Below, one piece after another: positions 1 through 8,947 of a DNA stretch of 64,000 nucleotides. The stretch is from Cognatundibacterium squillarum. GTDB lineage: Bacteria; Pseudomonadota; Gammaproteobacteria; Burkholderiales; Burkholderiaceae_D. The notes below the pieces were generated by a model. The model was given only the letters and a program-made list of their open reading frames with translations, was not told where the DNA came from and did no database searches. Both the position numbers and the translations under genes were made by a program. Within the stretch, counting starts at the first letter, position 1. Every line of letters starts with the position of its first letter. The stretch is taken from NCBI RefSeq assembly GCF_014652435.1, contig NZ_BMYU01000002.1:248001-312000 (forward strand), given 5' to 3'.

Positions 1-1399
1 GCATACAACGTCCGCCGCAGCTGACCACGCTGTATTCCGGACTTAACTGATACGGGTCCGGCGCTTTAAACGCTTCACTGATACCGCCCTTGATCGTCAG
101 GCCGCTAACCGGCTGCGCCACCAGATACAGTTTCGGTGAGAAATGATTACCGAATGTGCTTGCATGGTCATAACGTCCGGCCAGACTGAGTTGCCAGCCC
201 GGTGCAATTTGCACTTCATCCTGCAAAAACAGTGCACTGTTACGGGTTGAAACCTTGCCGGTCTGCAGATAGGTTGCCGGATCTTTCACCACTTGTTCAC
301 GCCAGTCCGCACCGGCACTGAGGTCATGGTTTTGCAAACGCTTGCTGGCAAGCAGATTGATCAGCGTGTTGCTTTCTTTTTCCAGCCTTTGCTGCGGTTT
401 GTTATAGCGGCTGTTGAAATCATCGACACTGGCTTCTTCACGGCTGATACTCGCACTGGTATTCAGCCAGCCCCAGTCCGCCAGATGGGTAATGCCAACC
501 ATATTGCGGGAAATTTTTTGTTCGCGGTAATCACGCGAAGTGAAATTGTAGGCCGGATAAAAACTCACATCATATAAACCATAAGGCCGTTTATCGCGGT
601 TATGCGCCACGCTGAATTCCAGACTCTGCGTATCGCTGAGCGTCCAGCGCAGCAGGCTGTGTATATTCAGCGCCTGCTTTTCTTCCAGACCCGGTGCGCG
701 GTTGTTGTCGGCAGCGGATGTCACATACCATGGCTGACGATCCTGCATTTCTGCGATCACGGTTAAACCGAGCTTGTCATTCAGCGCACCGCTGCCACTG
801 AAGCCCAGACGCCATGCATCGCCCTGCTCACCTTTTGTCACCTGACGCACTTCCGCGCTGACGGTGTTCTGCCATACCGGCCCCGGTGTTTTGGTAATGA
901 TATTCACCACACCGCCCATTGCATCCGAACCGTACAGCGCCGCCATCGGCCCGCGCACCACCTCAACGCGCTGAATACTGTTCAGCGGAAATGCGCTCAG
1001 ATCAAAATCGCCGCCACGCCACAATGCGCCGGACGAAGAAACGCGACGGCCATTCACCAGCAACAAAGTGTATTTGCCGGACAAGCCGCGAATCTGAATT
1101 TCTTCACGTCCGCTGCCATCGGTCAGATTCACTACCCCCGCTGTCTCGCGCAGTGCATCGGCCAGACTGTGGTAACTGCCACGCGCCAGATCTTCCGCTT
1201 TCAGTACGGTGATAAAGGCAGGCGCAGCCGCCTGCGATTGTGCTCGCAAACTGGCAGTCACCACCACGGTCTGCGCTGTATTGTCGCCATTAACCTGCGC
1301 GGGCGTTGAAACCTGCTCCTGCGCCATTGCCGCAGACTGACAAAGCATTGCCACAGCCAGCGCCACCGGCCGGACGGAATTTCGGGATGTTTTCATCAT
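1..1399 (-). CDS. TonB-dependent catecholate-siderophore receptor (FepA/IrgA type), C-terminus beyond window
   Basis: This is the N-terminal part (about 466 residues) of an outer-membrane receptor running off the left edge. It begins with a signal peptide ending in AMA-Q, followed by a TonB box of the TVVVTA type. A complete plug domain follows, with the segments RGLSGKYTLLLVNGRR, VEVVRGPMAALYGSDAMGG and VNIIT, and then the first barrel strands. Near residue 460 the segment FKAPDPYQLSPEY followed by SCGGRC is typical of the FepA/PfeA/IrgA group, which imports ferric catecholates in a TonB-dependent way. Two in-frame ATGs (1399 and 1396) are possible starts and no clear ribosome-binding site separates them. 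A Fur-box-like sequence lies about 35 bases upstream, so iron repression is expected. The exact substrate cannot be told from sequence. Confidence 0.9.
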   Translation of the reverse strand, partial: MMKTSRNSVRPVALAVAMLCQSAAMAQEQVSTPAQVNGDNTAQTVVVTASLRAQSQAAAPAFITVLKAEDLARGSYHSLADALRETAGVVNLTDGSGREEIQIRGLSGKYTLLLVNGRRVSSSGALWRGGDFDLSAFPLNSIQRVEVVRGPMAALYGSDAMGGVVNIITKTPGPVWQNTVSAEVRQVTKGEQGDAWRLGFSGSGALNDKLGLTVIAEMQDRQPWYVTSAADNNRAPGLEEKQALNIHSLLRWTLSDTQSLEFSVAHNRDKRPYGLYDVSFYPAYNFTSRDYREQKISRNMVGITHLADWGWLNTSASISREEASVDDFNSRYNKPQQRLEKESNTLINLLASKRLQNHDLSAGADWREQVVKDPATYLQTGKVSTRNSALFLQDEVQIAPGWQLSLAGRYDHASTFGNHFSPKLYLVAQPVSGLTIKGGISEAFKAPDPYQLSPEYSVVSCGGRCM

Positions 1400-1434
1400 G
1401 AAAAGAAAAAATAACCATTTATCGGAATTGAAAT

Positions 1435-1453
1435 GATAATGATTCGCATTACG
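1435..1453. promoter_or_regulatory. Fur box
   Basis: GATAATGATTCGCATTACG matches 14 of 19 positions of the classical Fur consensus, with the first nine bases perfect. It lies just upstream of the siderophore receptor start, where a Fur repressor site is expected. Confidence 0.75.
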
Positions 1454-1581
1454 TTAAGCAAGAAGAATTACTTGATGCCGGACAAGACGTGAAATCAGCG
1501 ATCTTTTACGAAGATCCTTCCACATGAGGAAATTTAGACAAACCGATGCCAAACAATCGCCAAAATGCACCAATTTTGTGC

Positions 1582-1689
1582 AAAATGCGGTGTTCTGCAT
1601 AGAAAAAACAGGCTGCCGGCCGGATGACCAGAGAAAGTCCGGGCTTTCAGGGCATCGCTTTTTTGATGAATGCGGATAACTGCACAATC
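1582..1689 (-). repeat. Degenerate copy of the window's dispersed palindromic repeat
   Basis: The segment starts with AAATGCGGTGTTCTGC, continues through a GCCGGCCGG core and GAAAGTCCGG, and ends in TGCACAAT. It follows the minus-oriented repeats at 49.7 and 51.8 kb in the same order, with many changes. Apart from this and the Fur box, the 500 bases between 1400 and 1900 hold nothing I can support; the short reading frames here look like chance. Confidence 0.5.
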
Positions 1690-1900
1690 TGATCCATCAG
1701 ATCTGTCTGCGATCAGCGCGTACTCAGGACATACGCGGGACGTGCTGGTCGTCAGCACATCCTGCAAATTGCGACAGGAAATGAATTGTTGGCGGGATGC
1801 ATCAGGCAGCCGGAACAGCGTACGGATTAGCGGTCTGCCCCGGACGGTTTCAGCCAGTAGCGGCAGCGCAGCTACCGGCGATCTGGCTTCGCTGCAGTAA

Positions 1901-2266
1901 TCAACGGGTAGCGGATCGGATGTGCTGCAACTGAGATTTCAGCCAGACCGCACTATTCACCGGTGCAGCACCCTGACAACGCACCTGATACGCCTTGCCG
2001 GAAGAACTGCTCTGACTGGCAGCCATGTCGATAAACTGCTCGGTGTTTTTTACGGTGAATTTGCCATCCACATAATCAAGCTTACGCAGCAAATGCGATT
2101 TCGCTTCTGCGCCGCTGTACCAGCTGCCATTGCGGTTGAATTCGCAGCCGGAATTTTCCAGCCTGCTTAGCAGCGTACGGATTTCTTCTTTTACCGGAAC
2201 AGGCATTTCAGCATGCGCAGCATGCGTTGCACCTGTCAACAGACTGATTAGCAGATATTTTTTCAT
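1901..2266 (-). CDS. DUF5329 family secreted protein
   Basis: A 121-residue protein with a cleavable signal peptide (positively charged start, hydrophobic stretch, AHA-E cleavage). The mature part has the pattern I associate with the DUF5329/YfeK family: EEIRTLLSRLENSGCEFNRN, then GSWYSGAEAKSHLLRKLDY, then SSSSGKAYQVRCQG and a C-terminal WL..QL segment. The two cysteines, one in SGCEF and one in VRCQG, could form a disulfide in the periplasm. The molecular function of the family is unknown. The gene stands alone on the minus strand, facing away from the acyltransferase gene at 2417. Confidence 0.8.
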   Translation of the reverse strand: MKKYLLISLLTGATHAAHAEMPVPVKEEIRTLLSRLENSGCEFNRNGSWYSGAEAKSHLLRKLDYVDGKFTVKNTEQFIDMAASQSSSSGKAYQVRCQGAAPVNSAVWLKSQLQHIRSATR

Positions 2267-2416
2267 TCAACACTTTCCCGAAATCAATCGATGGCCGGCC
2301 ACTGTGGCCACCAAAACGGTCTATTTTCACATAAGGCTAAGATCTGTTGCTTGCAGCTCATCGGAAACAGCTAATCCCACTATAATGCCGCTTTCTTCCA
2401 CCTTCATACGCCTGCT

Positions 2417-3508
2417 ATGTATCAGCATCACTGGAAAAATCGCTTGCTGCAAACCCTGCGCCCTTTGCAACAGCAGGCTAACCAGGTTCAGAGCTGGCTG
2501 AAACTGCAGAACCTCACCCTGACGTCCGGCAAGCTGACAGGCAGCGATACCAGTATCCGTATGCTGACACTGGGCTCCAGTAATCTGCTGCTACAGGCAT
2601 TTTTTGAAGCGGCGTCGACACGCTCGCGCGTCATCGGCCAGGTGAAACCGCTGCATGCAGCCAAAGTGTTTAAAGAATACAGGCAAAACGCCGATTTGAT
2701 ACTGCTGCCCTGCACGCCTTTCTCCCCACCCGCAGATGAGACCAGCCTGCTGCTCCCTGACTATCTGGATGCGACCATACTGTTCGATGAAAGTGAAGAG
2801 CAATGGCGCAAGAATCTCAGAGAGCTGAACAAACGCGGATTAAAACAGGCTGCGAAACGTCAATATCAGTTTCGGGCAGGTAGCACGGTGCAGGATTACG
2901 AACTGTTCTATCACCGTATGTTGCAACCCTATGTGCAGCAACGTCATGGTTACCATGCTTATGTCGAAAGCTGCGACGCTTTCTGCGCAGATACGCATGG
3001 TGCCGTACTGGAATTTGTGGAACTGGACGGGCGGCCGGTAGCTGGTTTTCATCTGAAACTTTCCGCACGTCATCCGCTTGCGTATTTCAACAAAATAGGA
3101 CTGAGTGCCGAAGCTTCAGCAGACAAACACTTGATGCGGGAGCTGAACTGTCTGATCTATCAGCGCATGGTGCAACTGGCACGTGAAGCCGGTCACCATG
3201 GCGTACATCTGGGGCAGACGCCGCCAATACTGGATAACGGTATTACCTGGTATAAAGCCGGCTGGGGTGCTGTGTTCAGTCCTAACCTGAGCCTGCAACG
3301 CTACCGCCTGCATTTCTGCTCTGAACGCGCGCCACTGATTCAGCAACATGCGCATCCGCTGGTCACACTGCAGCATGGCCGGTTATGCGCTCAGCTCTGG
3401 TGTAACGCAGAAAACCGGGAAGACCTGCAGGCACAAGCCAGAGGCTGGCAATTCAAGGGACTGGATGCCCTGTACTTCAGCGAACCCGGCGCGGCTGGAA
3501 AATCCTGA
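2417..3508 (+). CDS. FemAB/GNAT-like acyltransferase
   Basis: A soluble protein of 363 residues resembling the FemAB/BioF2-like branch of the GNAT fold. The recognisable part runs from about residue 130 (EEQWRKNLRELNKRGLKQA, a basic helix typical of peptidyltransferase-like GNATs). It continues through YHRMLQPYVQQRHG, an acceptor strand around VLEFVELDGRPVAGFHLKL, and a helix with MRELNCLIYQRMVQLAREAG near residue 240. FemAB-like proteins transfer aminoacyl or acyl groups to cell-envelope precursors or small molecules; the substrate here cannot be inferred. The first 100 residues match nothing I recognise. A second protein of this broad family lies at 53518-54780. Confidence 0.6.
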   Translation: MYQHHWKNRLLQTLRPLQQQANQVQSWLKLQNLTLTSGKLTGSDTSIRMLTLGSSNLLLQAFFEAASTRSRVIGQVKPLHAAKVFKEYRQNADLILLPCTPFSPPADETSLLLPDYLDATILFDESEEQWRKNLRELNKRGLKQAAKRQYQFRAGSTVQDYELFYHRMLQPYVQQRHGYHAYVESCDAFCADTHGAVLEFVELDGRPVAGFHLKLSARHPLAYFNKIGLSAEASADKHLMRELNCLIYQRMVQLAREAGHHGVHLGQTPPILDNGITWYKAGWGAVFSPNLSLQRYRLHFCSERAPLIQQHAHPLVTLQHGRLCAQLWCNAENREDLQAQARGWQFKGLDALYFSEPGAAGKS

Positions 3509-3560
3509 TTTTTGCGGAAAAAGACGCTGATGCATGCCAGAAAGCAGATATCTGCATAAC

Positions 3561-3624
3561 AAAAGCCGGCTCGCCGGCAGAAAGCCTGGCGATTCCGGAA
3601 ATAGCAATGACGAGATTTGCATAA
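3561..3624 (-). repeat. Dispersed palindromic repeat, minus orientation
   Basis: GCCGGCTCGCCGGCAGAAAG, followed by CCTGGCGATTCCGGAAATAG and ATGACGAGATTTGCATAAT, aligns base by base with the repeat at 51.8 kb (GTCGTCGGCAGAAAGTCCGG, then ATGACGATAATTGCACAAT). Only the half containing the palindrome and the TCGTCAT end is kept. It lies between convergent genes. Confidence 0.65.
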
Positions 3625-3691
3625 TGAGCACCGCTGTCAAAGGCCAGAAGCGGTGCCCCCCCCAAAAAAAGCCGCACTGGCTTTATCAGCT

Positions 3692-4048
3692 TCAGATGCC
3701 CGCTTCTTTACGCAAGCGGAGAAACGATACACTCAGCGCGCTGGATGCCTTGGTATATTCCGTACCGGCGCTCAGCAAACGTTCCGCCAGTTCAAACTGC
3801 TGCGCATTCACCGCTTTTGCAATTTTGCTGACTTCGCGGTGAAACGCTAAGTGCTTCTGAACACAATCCTGATGTGCAGGAAACTGCCCGTAGTTACGCT
3901 TCCCGGGTCCGTGCAACCATTGCCCCAGCTCACAGCAATCGTCACGCGAGAGTGTCGCCAGATCCAGTTGTTCATGTCTCACAATGGCCGTGCGCAATTT
4001 GGCTTTCCACTGGGCATGGGTTTCAACAGCATTATCGAGATTCATCAT
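3692..4048 (-). CDS. Stand-alone CZB (chemoreceptor zinc-binding) domain protein
   Basis: A 118-residue single-domain protein. It carries the CZB signature: an N-terminal helix with A-x2-AHAQWKAKLRTAI, the core RDDCCELGQWLHGPGK, a following HQDCVQKHLAFH and a C-terminal helical hairpin. The histidines and the first core cysteine correspond to the 3-His/1-Cys zinc site described for CZB domains of TlpD-like chemoreceptors and zinc-controlled diguanylate cyclases. No signal peptide or membrane segment is present, so it acts in the cytoplasm. As a lone domain it probably works in trans with a chemoreceptor or cyclase elsewhere; none is adjacent. Tandem ATGs occur at the start (4048 and 4045). 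Confidence 0.8.
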   Translation of the reverse strand: MMNLDNAVETHAQWKAKLRTAIVRHEQLDLATLSRDDCCELGQWLHGPGKRNYGQFPAHQDCVQKHLAFHREVSKIAKAVNAQQFELAERLLSAGTEYTKASSALSVSFLRLRKEAGI

Positions 4049-4144
4049 AGCTCCTTCAGACTAATGTCAGCGGTGACGGGTGCCGGCAGGCTGTGCCTGC
4101 GCACAGACCGGAACCGGAAAAAATTCAGCAATACAAACCAGGGA

Positions 4145-4690
4145 TCAACGCACTGTTGCGCGTACAACCGGAAAATCAATCTCAGTCTGGCCAACATTGT
4201 TCAGGTAGTTGGTCAGCACATTCACTGCCACATTTGACACAATTTCCACAATGGCGGCATCGTTAAATCCGGCAGCACGTACCGCCTGCAAGTCTTCGTC
4301 ACTGACACGGCCACGGTTCTGCGCGACGTTCAGCGCAAAGCGTAAGGCGGCTGCGGTAGCGGCATCTGCTGAATCTGCGGTACGGGCAGCGTCGATTTCA
4401 CTCGCACTGATCTTGGCAACATGCCGGGATAAATAATCATGCGCCGACAGGCAGTAGTCACAAGCGTTGTATTCCGCGATGACTAAAGCAATACGTTCAC
4501 GCAAAGCCACACTCAGACCGCCTTTTGCCAGTGCACCGCTGAACGACAGATAAGCTTCCAACGCTGCCGGGCTGCTACCCATCAGTTTCATCAGGTTAGG
4601 AACGATGCCTAATTGTTTTTGTACAGCCGCGAGTAAAGGTTTCGATGCTTCGACAGCGTGTTCAACGGCAGGAATGTTAAGACGGGACAT
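4145..4690 (-). CDS. AhpD-like / carboxymuconolactone decarboxylase family protein
   Basis: An all-helical protein of 181 residues in the AhpD/CMD superfamily. The redox motif is visible near residue 80 as E-YNACDYCLSAH: a glutamate, the CxxC pair and the histidine three residues after the second cysteine, all needed for the thiol peroxidase-type reaction. The family includes alkylhydroperoxidase partners and disulfide-dependent peroxidases. A good ribosome-binding site (AGGAGAAATC read on the minus strand) precedes the ATG. The gene is monocistronic. A 23-base perfect inverted repeat lies 114 bases upstream and may be its operator. No OxyR or LysR gene is adjacent. Confidence 0.85.
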   Translation of the reverse strand: MSRLNIPAVEHAVEASKPLLAAVQKQLGIVPNLMKLMGSSPAALEAYLSFSGALAKGGLSVALRERIALVIAEYNACDYCLSAHDYLSRHVAKISASEIDAARTADSADAATAAALRFALNVAQNRGRVSDEDLQAVRAAGFNDAAIVEIVSNVAVNVLTNYLNNVGQTEIDFPVVRATVR

Positions 4691-4803
4691 GATTTCTCCT
4701 TCGGGTTAGCTGGTAACAGACTCTTCAGATTCGCAAGTGCTCAGCGAGTGAAGACACTATATCTACGTCACCAAACAGAGGGAATAACCACAAATTTGAA
4801 TTA

Positions 4804-4826
4804 ACTATTCCATTTAGTGGAATAGT
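4804..4826. promoter_or_regulatory. Perfect 9-bp inverted repeat, probable operator
   Basis: ACTATTCCA-TTTAG-TGGAATAGT is a perfect dyad with a five-base spacer in an AT-rich stretch upstream of the AhpD-like gene. It is not followed by a T-tract on either strand, so an operator is more likely than a terminator. The rest of the 418-base gap from 4691 to 5108 shows no gene. Confidence 0.5.
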
Positions 4827-5108
4827 CAGAGTACAAAAACACACTTTCGCGACTTGTTACCAGCCAGACAGCATATACAGCAAGCCAGCTTTGCATCTGC
4901 ACTTTATCCGGAGATGACTGTACGGTCAGACCAGGTTTTTTCACGGGCACGCTTGCTGTGCACATTTGACCTGCTGCTATAATGAAATTAGCAATTTGAG
5001 CCGGATTCCCGATGCACGGATTAAGTGCTGACGCCAAAGCAGAGGCCCGCCGTCATTCATATGCACCGGTCATGCTGCTATACAAGGCCTTTTGACAAGG
5101 AGTACGGT

Positions 5109-6104
5109 ATGTCCGCACATTTCAGCCTGCGTCGCAGCCTGCTTGCGACACTCGCCCTCAGCAGCATTGCCTTTCCGGTATTCGCCGGAAACAGCAAAAC
5201 CATTTTCTATATCACCCCGGGACTCGATCTGCCCTTCTGGCGCACCCTGGGCATGGGTGTCGCCAGTATTGCCGCAAATAACGGATATCAGTACAAAGTA
5301 CTGGACAGCACCAACAGCGATGCGAAGCAATCCGCCAATATCGAACAGGCAATCCGTGAGCAGGCAGCCGGTATCGTTTTATCGCCGACGGACAGTAAGT
5401 CAGCTCAGGCTGTCCTTGAGCTGACCAGCCGTGCGCGAATTCCTGTCGTGATCGCCGACATTGGCAGTAATGGCGGTGAATTTGTTTCTTACGTCAAATC
5501 TGATAATTACCGCGGTGCGTTCACAGTTGGTGAGATTGTTGCTGCCGCTCTCAAAGAAAAACGTTTGAGCAATCCACAGTTTGCACTGTGTACGATTGCA
5601 CTGAGTCGAAAAAACGGGCAAGACCGCACCAATGGCTTTCTGGATGCGATGAAAGAGGCGGGCTACACCAACATGGTGGCATTGCGTCAGATGCAAAGCT
5701 ACACGAGGGAAGAGACTTACCAGTTCGTCAAAGAAATTCTGCGCGATCATCCTAAAGTAGCAGCGCTGTTTATTGAAGTCGATAAACCAACGCTGGGCGC
5801 ATTGGCTGCACTGAAGGACTTACGCAAGCTAAAAGAAGTCATCGTCGGTTCCTATGACGGCATACCCGAATTTGTCGATCATCTGAAAAGCGGTAATCTG
5901 GTCGCCGTCGGCATGCAGCAACCTTTCCTGATGGGCACCCAGTCTGCCGAGATTCTGATCGGAGCAATTCACGGCAGAAAGCAAGCCAAGCAGGTGATGG
6001 TGCCGGTACTGAATGCCACCAGTAAAAACATTGCAGAGTGGTTGCCGGTCGCAGAAAAAACTGTCTTCGGGGCCGAGAAATCTTTACCTGCGAAAGAGCG
6101 CTGA
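5109..6104 (+). CDS. Periplasmic sugar-binding protein (RbsB/Peripla_BP_4 type)
   Basis: I chose the ATG at 5109 because AGGAG sits six bases before it and the protein then starts directly with a signal peptide (ending PVFA-G, about residue 25); an upstream in-frame ATG at 5025 would bury it. The mature part has the RbsB-like order: KTIFYITPGLDLPFWRTLGMGV, IREQAAGIVLSPTDS, a central DYRGAF-like strand-helix, FALCTIALSRKNGQDRTNGF, and VIVGSYDGIPEFVDHLKSG near the end. Such proteins bind sugars or similar ligands in the periplasm. No permease or ATPase gene is adjacent. Instead a histidine kinase follows 35 bases downstream, so this protein is probably a ligand sensor for that kinase and not a transporter component. 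Confidence 0.88.
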   Translation: MSAHFSLRRSLLATLALSSIAFPVFAGNSKTIFYITPGLDLPFWRTLGMGVASIAANNGYQYKVLDSTNSDAKQSANIEQAIREQAAGIVLSPTDSKSAQAVLELTSRARIPVVIADIGSNGGEFVSYVKSDNYRGAFTVGEIVAAALKEKRLSNPQFALCTIALSRKNGQDRTNGFLDAMKEAGYTNMVALRQMQSYTREETYQFVKEILRDHPKVAALFIEVDKPTLGALAALKDLRKLKEVIVGSYDGIPEFVDHLKSGNLVAVGMQQPFLMGTQSAEILIGAIHGRKQAKQVMVPVLNATSKNIAEWLPVAEKTVFGAEKSLPAKER

Positions 6105-6139
6105 ACGGGAAGCCATGGCTCACAGAGTTAAAGCGAATT

Positions 6140-7762
6140 ATGCCGTTTAACTATTCCGGCTTAAGCCTGCGTGTTCGGCTGGGTTTGTGTTTCGGTACGC
6201 TGGTCAGCCTGCTGGCGGCAGTTGTCCTCGTCAGCGCCCTGGGTTTTATGGAATTCCGGGCCAGTTCGGATCGCTTGATATTTCAGGAATATCCGAAAAA
6301 CGTCGTGCTCGACGATACCCGCCAGGATTTAAACAGCATTGCACTGAGTATGCGCAACACACTGTTCCTGCGTGGCGAAAGCGAAATCCGTAAGGAACTC
6401 GACAATATCACCATTAGCAATGTTCGCCTGCTCGACAATCTGAAAAAGTTGCACCAGCAGTTCAGTGCCAGCACAGATACCGGGTTGCTGAAAAAACTGG
6501 ATATCATTGATTCTGCGTATCGCGTTAATCAGGATGATTTTGTTGCGCTGGTCAGGCAAAACCGTATGGGTGAAGCCAGAAATCTGTTGCTGGTCGATCT
6601 GCATCCGTATCAGCTACAGTACTTTGAATTACTCAATAATCTGCAACAACATCAGCGCCAGCGCGTACTGGCGGATGGCGCTGCTGTCAGCACGATCTAT
6701 CAGCAAGTAAAAGGCTGGACGCTAACACTGACCCTGATCGCCATGCTGGCCGGACTGGTACTGACCGCGATCATGACGCGCTCATTACTGCGCCAGCTAG
6801 GCGGCGAGCCTTCCTATGCACAGGAAGTTGCCAGACGCATCGCGCAGGGAGAATTTAGTTACGACATCCAATTACAACAACATGATCAGAGTAGTTTACT
6901 GGCAGTCATTAACCAGATGCGCAACCGCCTGAATCAGCGCAGTCTGGATCTGGAAAAAGCAAATTCCGGACTGGCAGAAGTCATACAAACTTTACAGCAA
7001 ACCCAGCACGAACTGGTAGAAAGCGAAAAAATGGCGGCGCTGGGGTCGCTGGTTGCCGGCGTATCACATGAACTGAATACACCGATTGGTAACAGTGTGA
7101 TCGCAGCCAGCACACTGACCGACCTGACCCAGCAAATCACAACACAACTCAGGGACGGGCAGATCAAACGCGCGCAATTACAACAGTATCTGGAAGAAGT
7201 CAGTACCGGTACCGATATTCTGCAGCGCAACCTGAGCCGCGCCGCCGATCTGGTCGCCAGTTTCAAGCAAGTTGCGGTCGATTGCTCCAGTTCCCAGCTG
7301 CGCGAATTCAGGCTGGGCGAACTGGTGCGGGAAACCTTACTGACATTACGTCCGGCATTTAAGAAATTGCCTGTGGAATTTGTGCAGCAAGTACCCGAAC
7401 ACATCTGTATGCACAGCTACCCCGGCCCGCTGACACAGGTCATCACCAATCTGGTGAACAATGCCGTGATTCACGGTTTGAGTGAACTGCCGCAAGGGCA
7501 AGTTACCGTTGCTGCCACACAGATCAGCGATCAGGAAGTACAGATTACCGTGACCGATAACGGTCGCGGTATTCCACCGGAAAACATGCAGCGTATTTTT
7601 GAACCCTTCTTCACCACCAGACTCGGACACGGCGGCTCAGGATTGGGATTGCATATCGTGTACAACAACGTCACGCAAATTTTGCAAGGAAAAATCCGGG
7701 TACAAAGCGAGCCCGGATGTACAGTCTTCACACTGAATCTGCCCTGCAAGATTACCAATTAA
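6140..7762 (+). CDS. Membrane sensor histidine kinase
   Basis: Start chosen at the ATG at 6140, which places the first membrane helix (about residues 15-35) directly after a short basic tail. A periplasmic helical sensor domain of roughly 150 residues follows, then a second membrane helix near residue 200, a HAMP-like segment (LRQLGGEPSYAQEVARRIAQGEFSY) and a coiled coil. The H-box MAALGSLVAGVSHELNTPIG has its phosphoacceptor histidine near residue 310. The N-box (ITNLVNNAVIHG), G1 (VTDNGRGIP), F (FEPFFTT) and G2 (GSGLGLHIV) boxes complete the ATPase domain. It is co-transcribed with the sugar-binding protein. No response regulator gene is in the window, so its partner is encoded elsewhere. 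Confidence 0.92.
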   Translation: MPFNYSGLSLRVRLGLCFGTLVSLLAAVVLVSALGFMEFRASSDRLIFQEYPKNVVLDDTRQDLNSIALSMRNTLFLRGESEIRKELDNITISNVRLLDNLKKLHQQFSASTDTGLLKKLDIIDSAYRVNQDDFVALVRQNRMGEARNLLLVDLHPYQLQYFELLNNLQQHQRQRVLADGAAVSTIYQQVKGWTLTLTLIAMLAGLVLTAIMTRSLLRQLGGEPSYAQEVARRIAQGEFSYDIQLQQHDQSSLLAVINQMRNRLNQRSLDLEKANSGLAEVIQTLQQTQHELVESEKMAALGSLVAGVSHELNTPIGNSVIAASTLTDLTQQITTQLRDGQIKRAQLQQYLEEVSTGTDILQRNLSRAADLVASFKQVAVDCSSSQLREFRLGELVRETLLTLRPAFKKLPVEFVQQVPEHICMHSYPGPLTQVITNLVNNAVIHGLSELPQGQVTVAATQISDQEVQITVTDNGRGIPPENMQRIFEPFFTTRLGHGGSGLGLHIVYNNVTQILQGKIRVQSEPGCTVFTLNLPCKITN

Positions 7763-7780
7763 CGCGTGGTCGTCCGTGTT

Positions 7781-8317
7781 TCAGAAAGAAGAACCCGGTA
7801 ATTGCAGGAAAGCCAGTTCATCGGCACTGGATTCCCGTCCGAGTATCGCGTTACGGTGCGGATAACGTCCGAAACGGTCAATGATGGCTTTGTGTTTCAG
7901 TTCAAACTGATAGTTTTCCAGCGGTGCATGTTCGCGGTATAAACGTTCCGCTTCAACATGAATCCGCGCCGATTCACTGTGCATGAAAGGCAGCAGTAAG
8001 AAAGAACGCTGCACCGGATTCAGCGCTGTCAGTGCACCGGCACGGATTGCCTCCTGTGCCAGCACCAGTGCCATGCCATCCTGCGCAAATGCCTGTGGTG
8101 TACCACGATAGCAATTCCGTGAAAACTGATCCAGCACAATAATTTCCGCCAGCCGGCCTGCAATGCCTTTACGCCATTCCGATAAACCGCCCTCAGCCGC
8201 CTGTTTCAGCACGTCGCCGAAACGATCGCGTATCTGCTGATCAAATGCTGCATCGACTTTCCACCACTGCGCAGGAGAAATCGCTTCAAACCAGAATTGC
8301 AAAATGTCCTGATACAC
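7781..8317 (-). CDS. DUF924 family protein
   Basis: A 178-residue helical protein with the standard DUF924 landmarks: ILQFWFEAISPAQWWKVDAAFD at the start, LAEIIVLDQFSRNCYRGTPQAFAQD in the middle, FLLLPFMHSES, and a C-terminal HKAIIDRFGRYPHRNAILGR. The family is TPR-like in structure and its biochemical role is unknown. It follows the NTF2-like gene with a three-base gap and is almost certainly in one transcript with it. The gene ends 18 bases from the convergent histidine kinase stop, with no obvious terminator between them. Confidence 0.88.
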   Translation of the reverse strand: MYQDILQFWFEAISPAQWWKVDAAFDQQIRDRFGDVLKQAAEGGLSEWRKGIAGRLAEIIVLDQFSRNCYRGTPQAFAQDGMALVLAQEAIRAGALTALNPVQRSFLLLPFMHSESARIHVEAERLYREHAPLENYQFELKHKAIIDRFGRYPHRNAILGRESSADELAFLQLPGSSF

Positions 8318-8320
8318 GAT

Positions 8321-8707
8321 TCATCCTATGATTTCTGAAACCGACAGAATACACCCATCCTGAAAACGAAACTCAGATCTTCCTTGTATCTGAATCTCCG
8401 TGCCAGCCGGCATCCCGTCCGGTGTTGCCTGCGCCAGCGTGCCGCGAAATGCAATGTCTGCATGGATGACCCCGTTCTCGTCACGCACTTGCAGCACCGT
8501 TTGCTGCCGCGCTGAAAACATGCTGGCAGATCCTTCCGCCAGTTGTCTGAATGCGTCTTTTCCCTCAGTACTGACCTGCACACTGCCATTTGCGATGTAC
8601 TGAAAACGCACCTGCTCATGCAGACATGCCAGCATCTGATCGAGACTGAAGGCCTTATAAGCATCCAGATAGCGCTGTATCAGTGCGACTTTTTCAGCGT
8701 AAATCAT
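8321..8707 (-). CDS. SnoaL/NTF2-like protein
   Basis: A 128-residue protein with the cone-shaped NTF2-like pattern: a first helix IQRYLDAYKAFSLDQMLACLH, the strand VRFQYIANGSVQVSTEG, a helix FRQLAEGSA, and a run of beta strands ending HADIAFRGTLA and GRSEFRFQDGCILSVSEI. Such domains serve as small enzymes or ligand-binding units; no catalytic residues can be assigned here. GGAG-type bases precede the start. It is the first gene of a two-gene unit with the DUF924 protein. Confidence 0.75.
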   Translation of the reverse strand: MIYAEKVALIQRYLDAYKAFSLDQMLACLHEQVRFQYIANGSVQVSTEGKDAFRQLAEGSASMFSARQQTVLQVRDENGVIHADIAFRGTLAQATPDGMPAGTEIQIQGRSEFRFQDGCILSVSEIIG

Positions 8708-8947
8708 CTCTGTTCCCTCCGATAAATGTCTAACTTCAGTGTCAGTTCAGCACAACAAACAGCATTGCCATCGCGCCGGAACATCAGCGAACAAAGCATT
8801 TTTGATGATCTGCAGTCGCTGATACAGCACGCACTGACTGTATATCAGTGAATTGACAAAATGATGACAGAACGATGCACTCGCAGTATCGCATGTGGCA
8901 AAGCGAACTGACTCACCTGCAGCTATTGCCTTTTTTCCGGGCATTGC

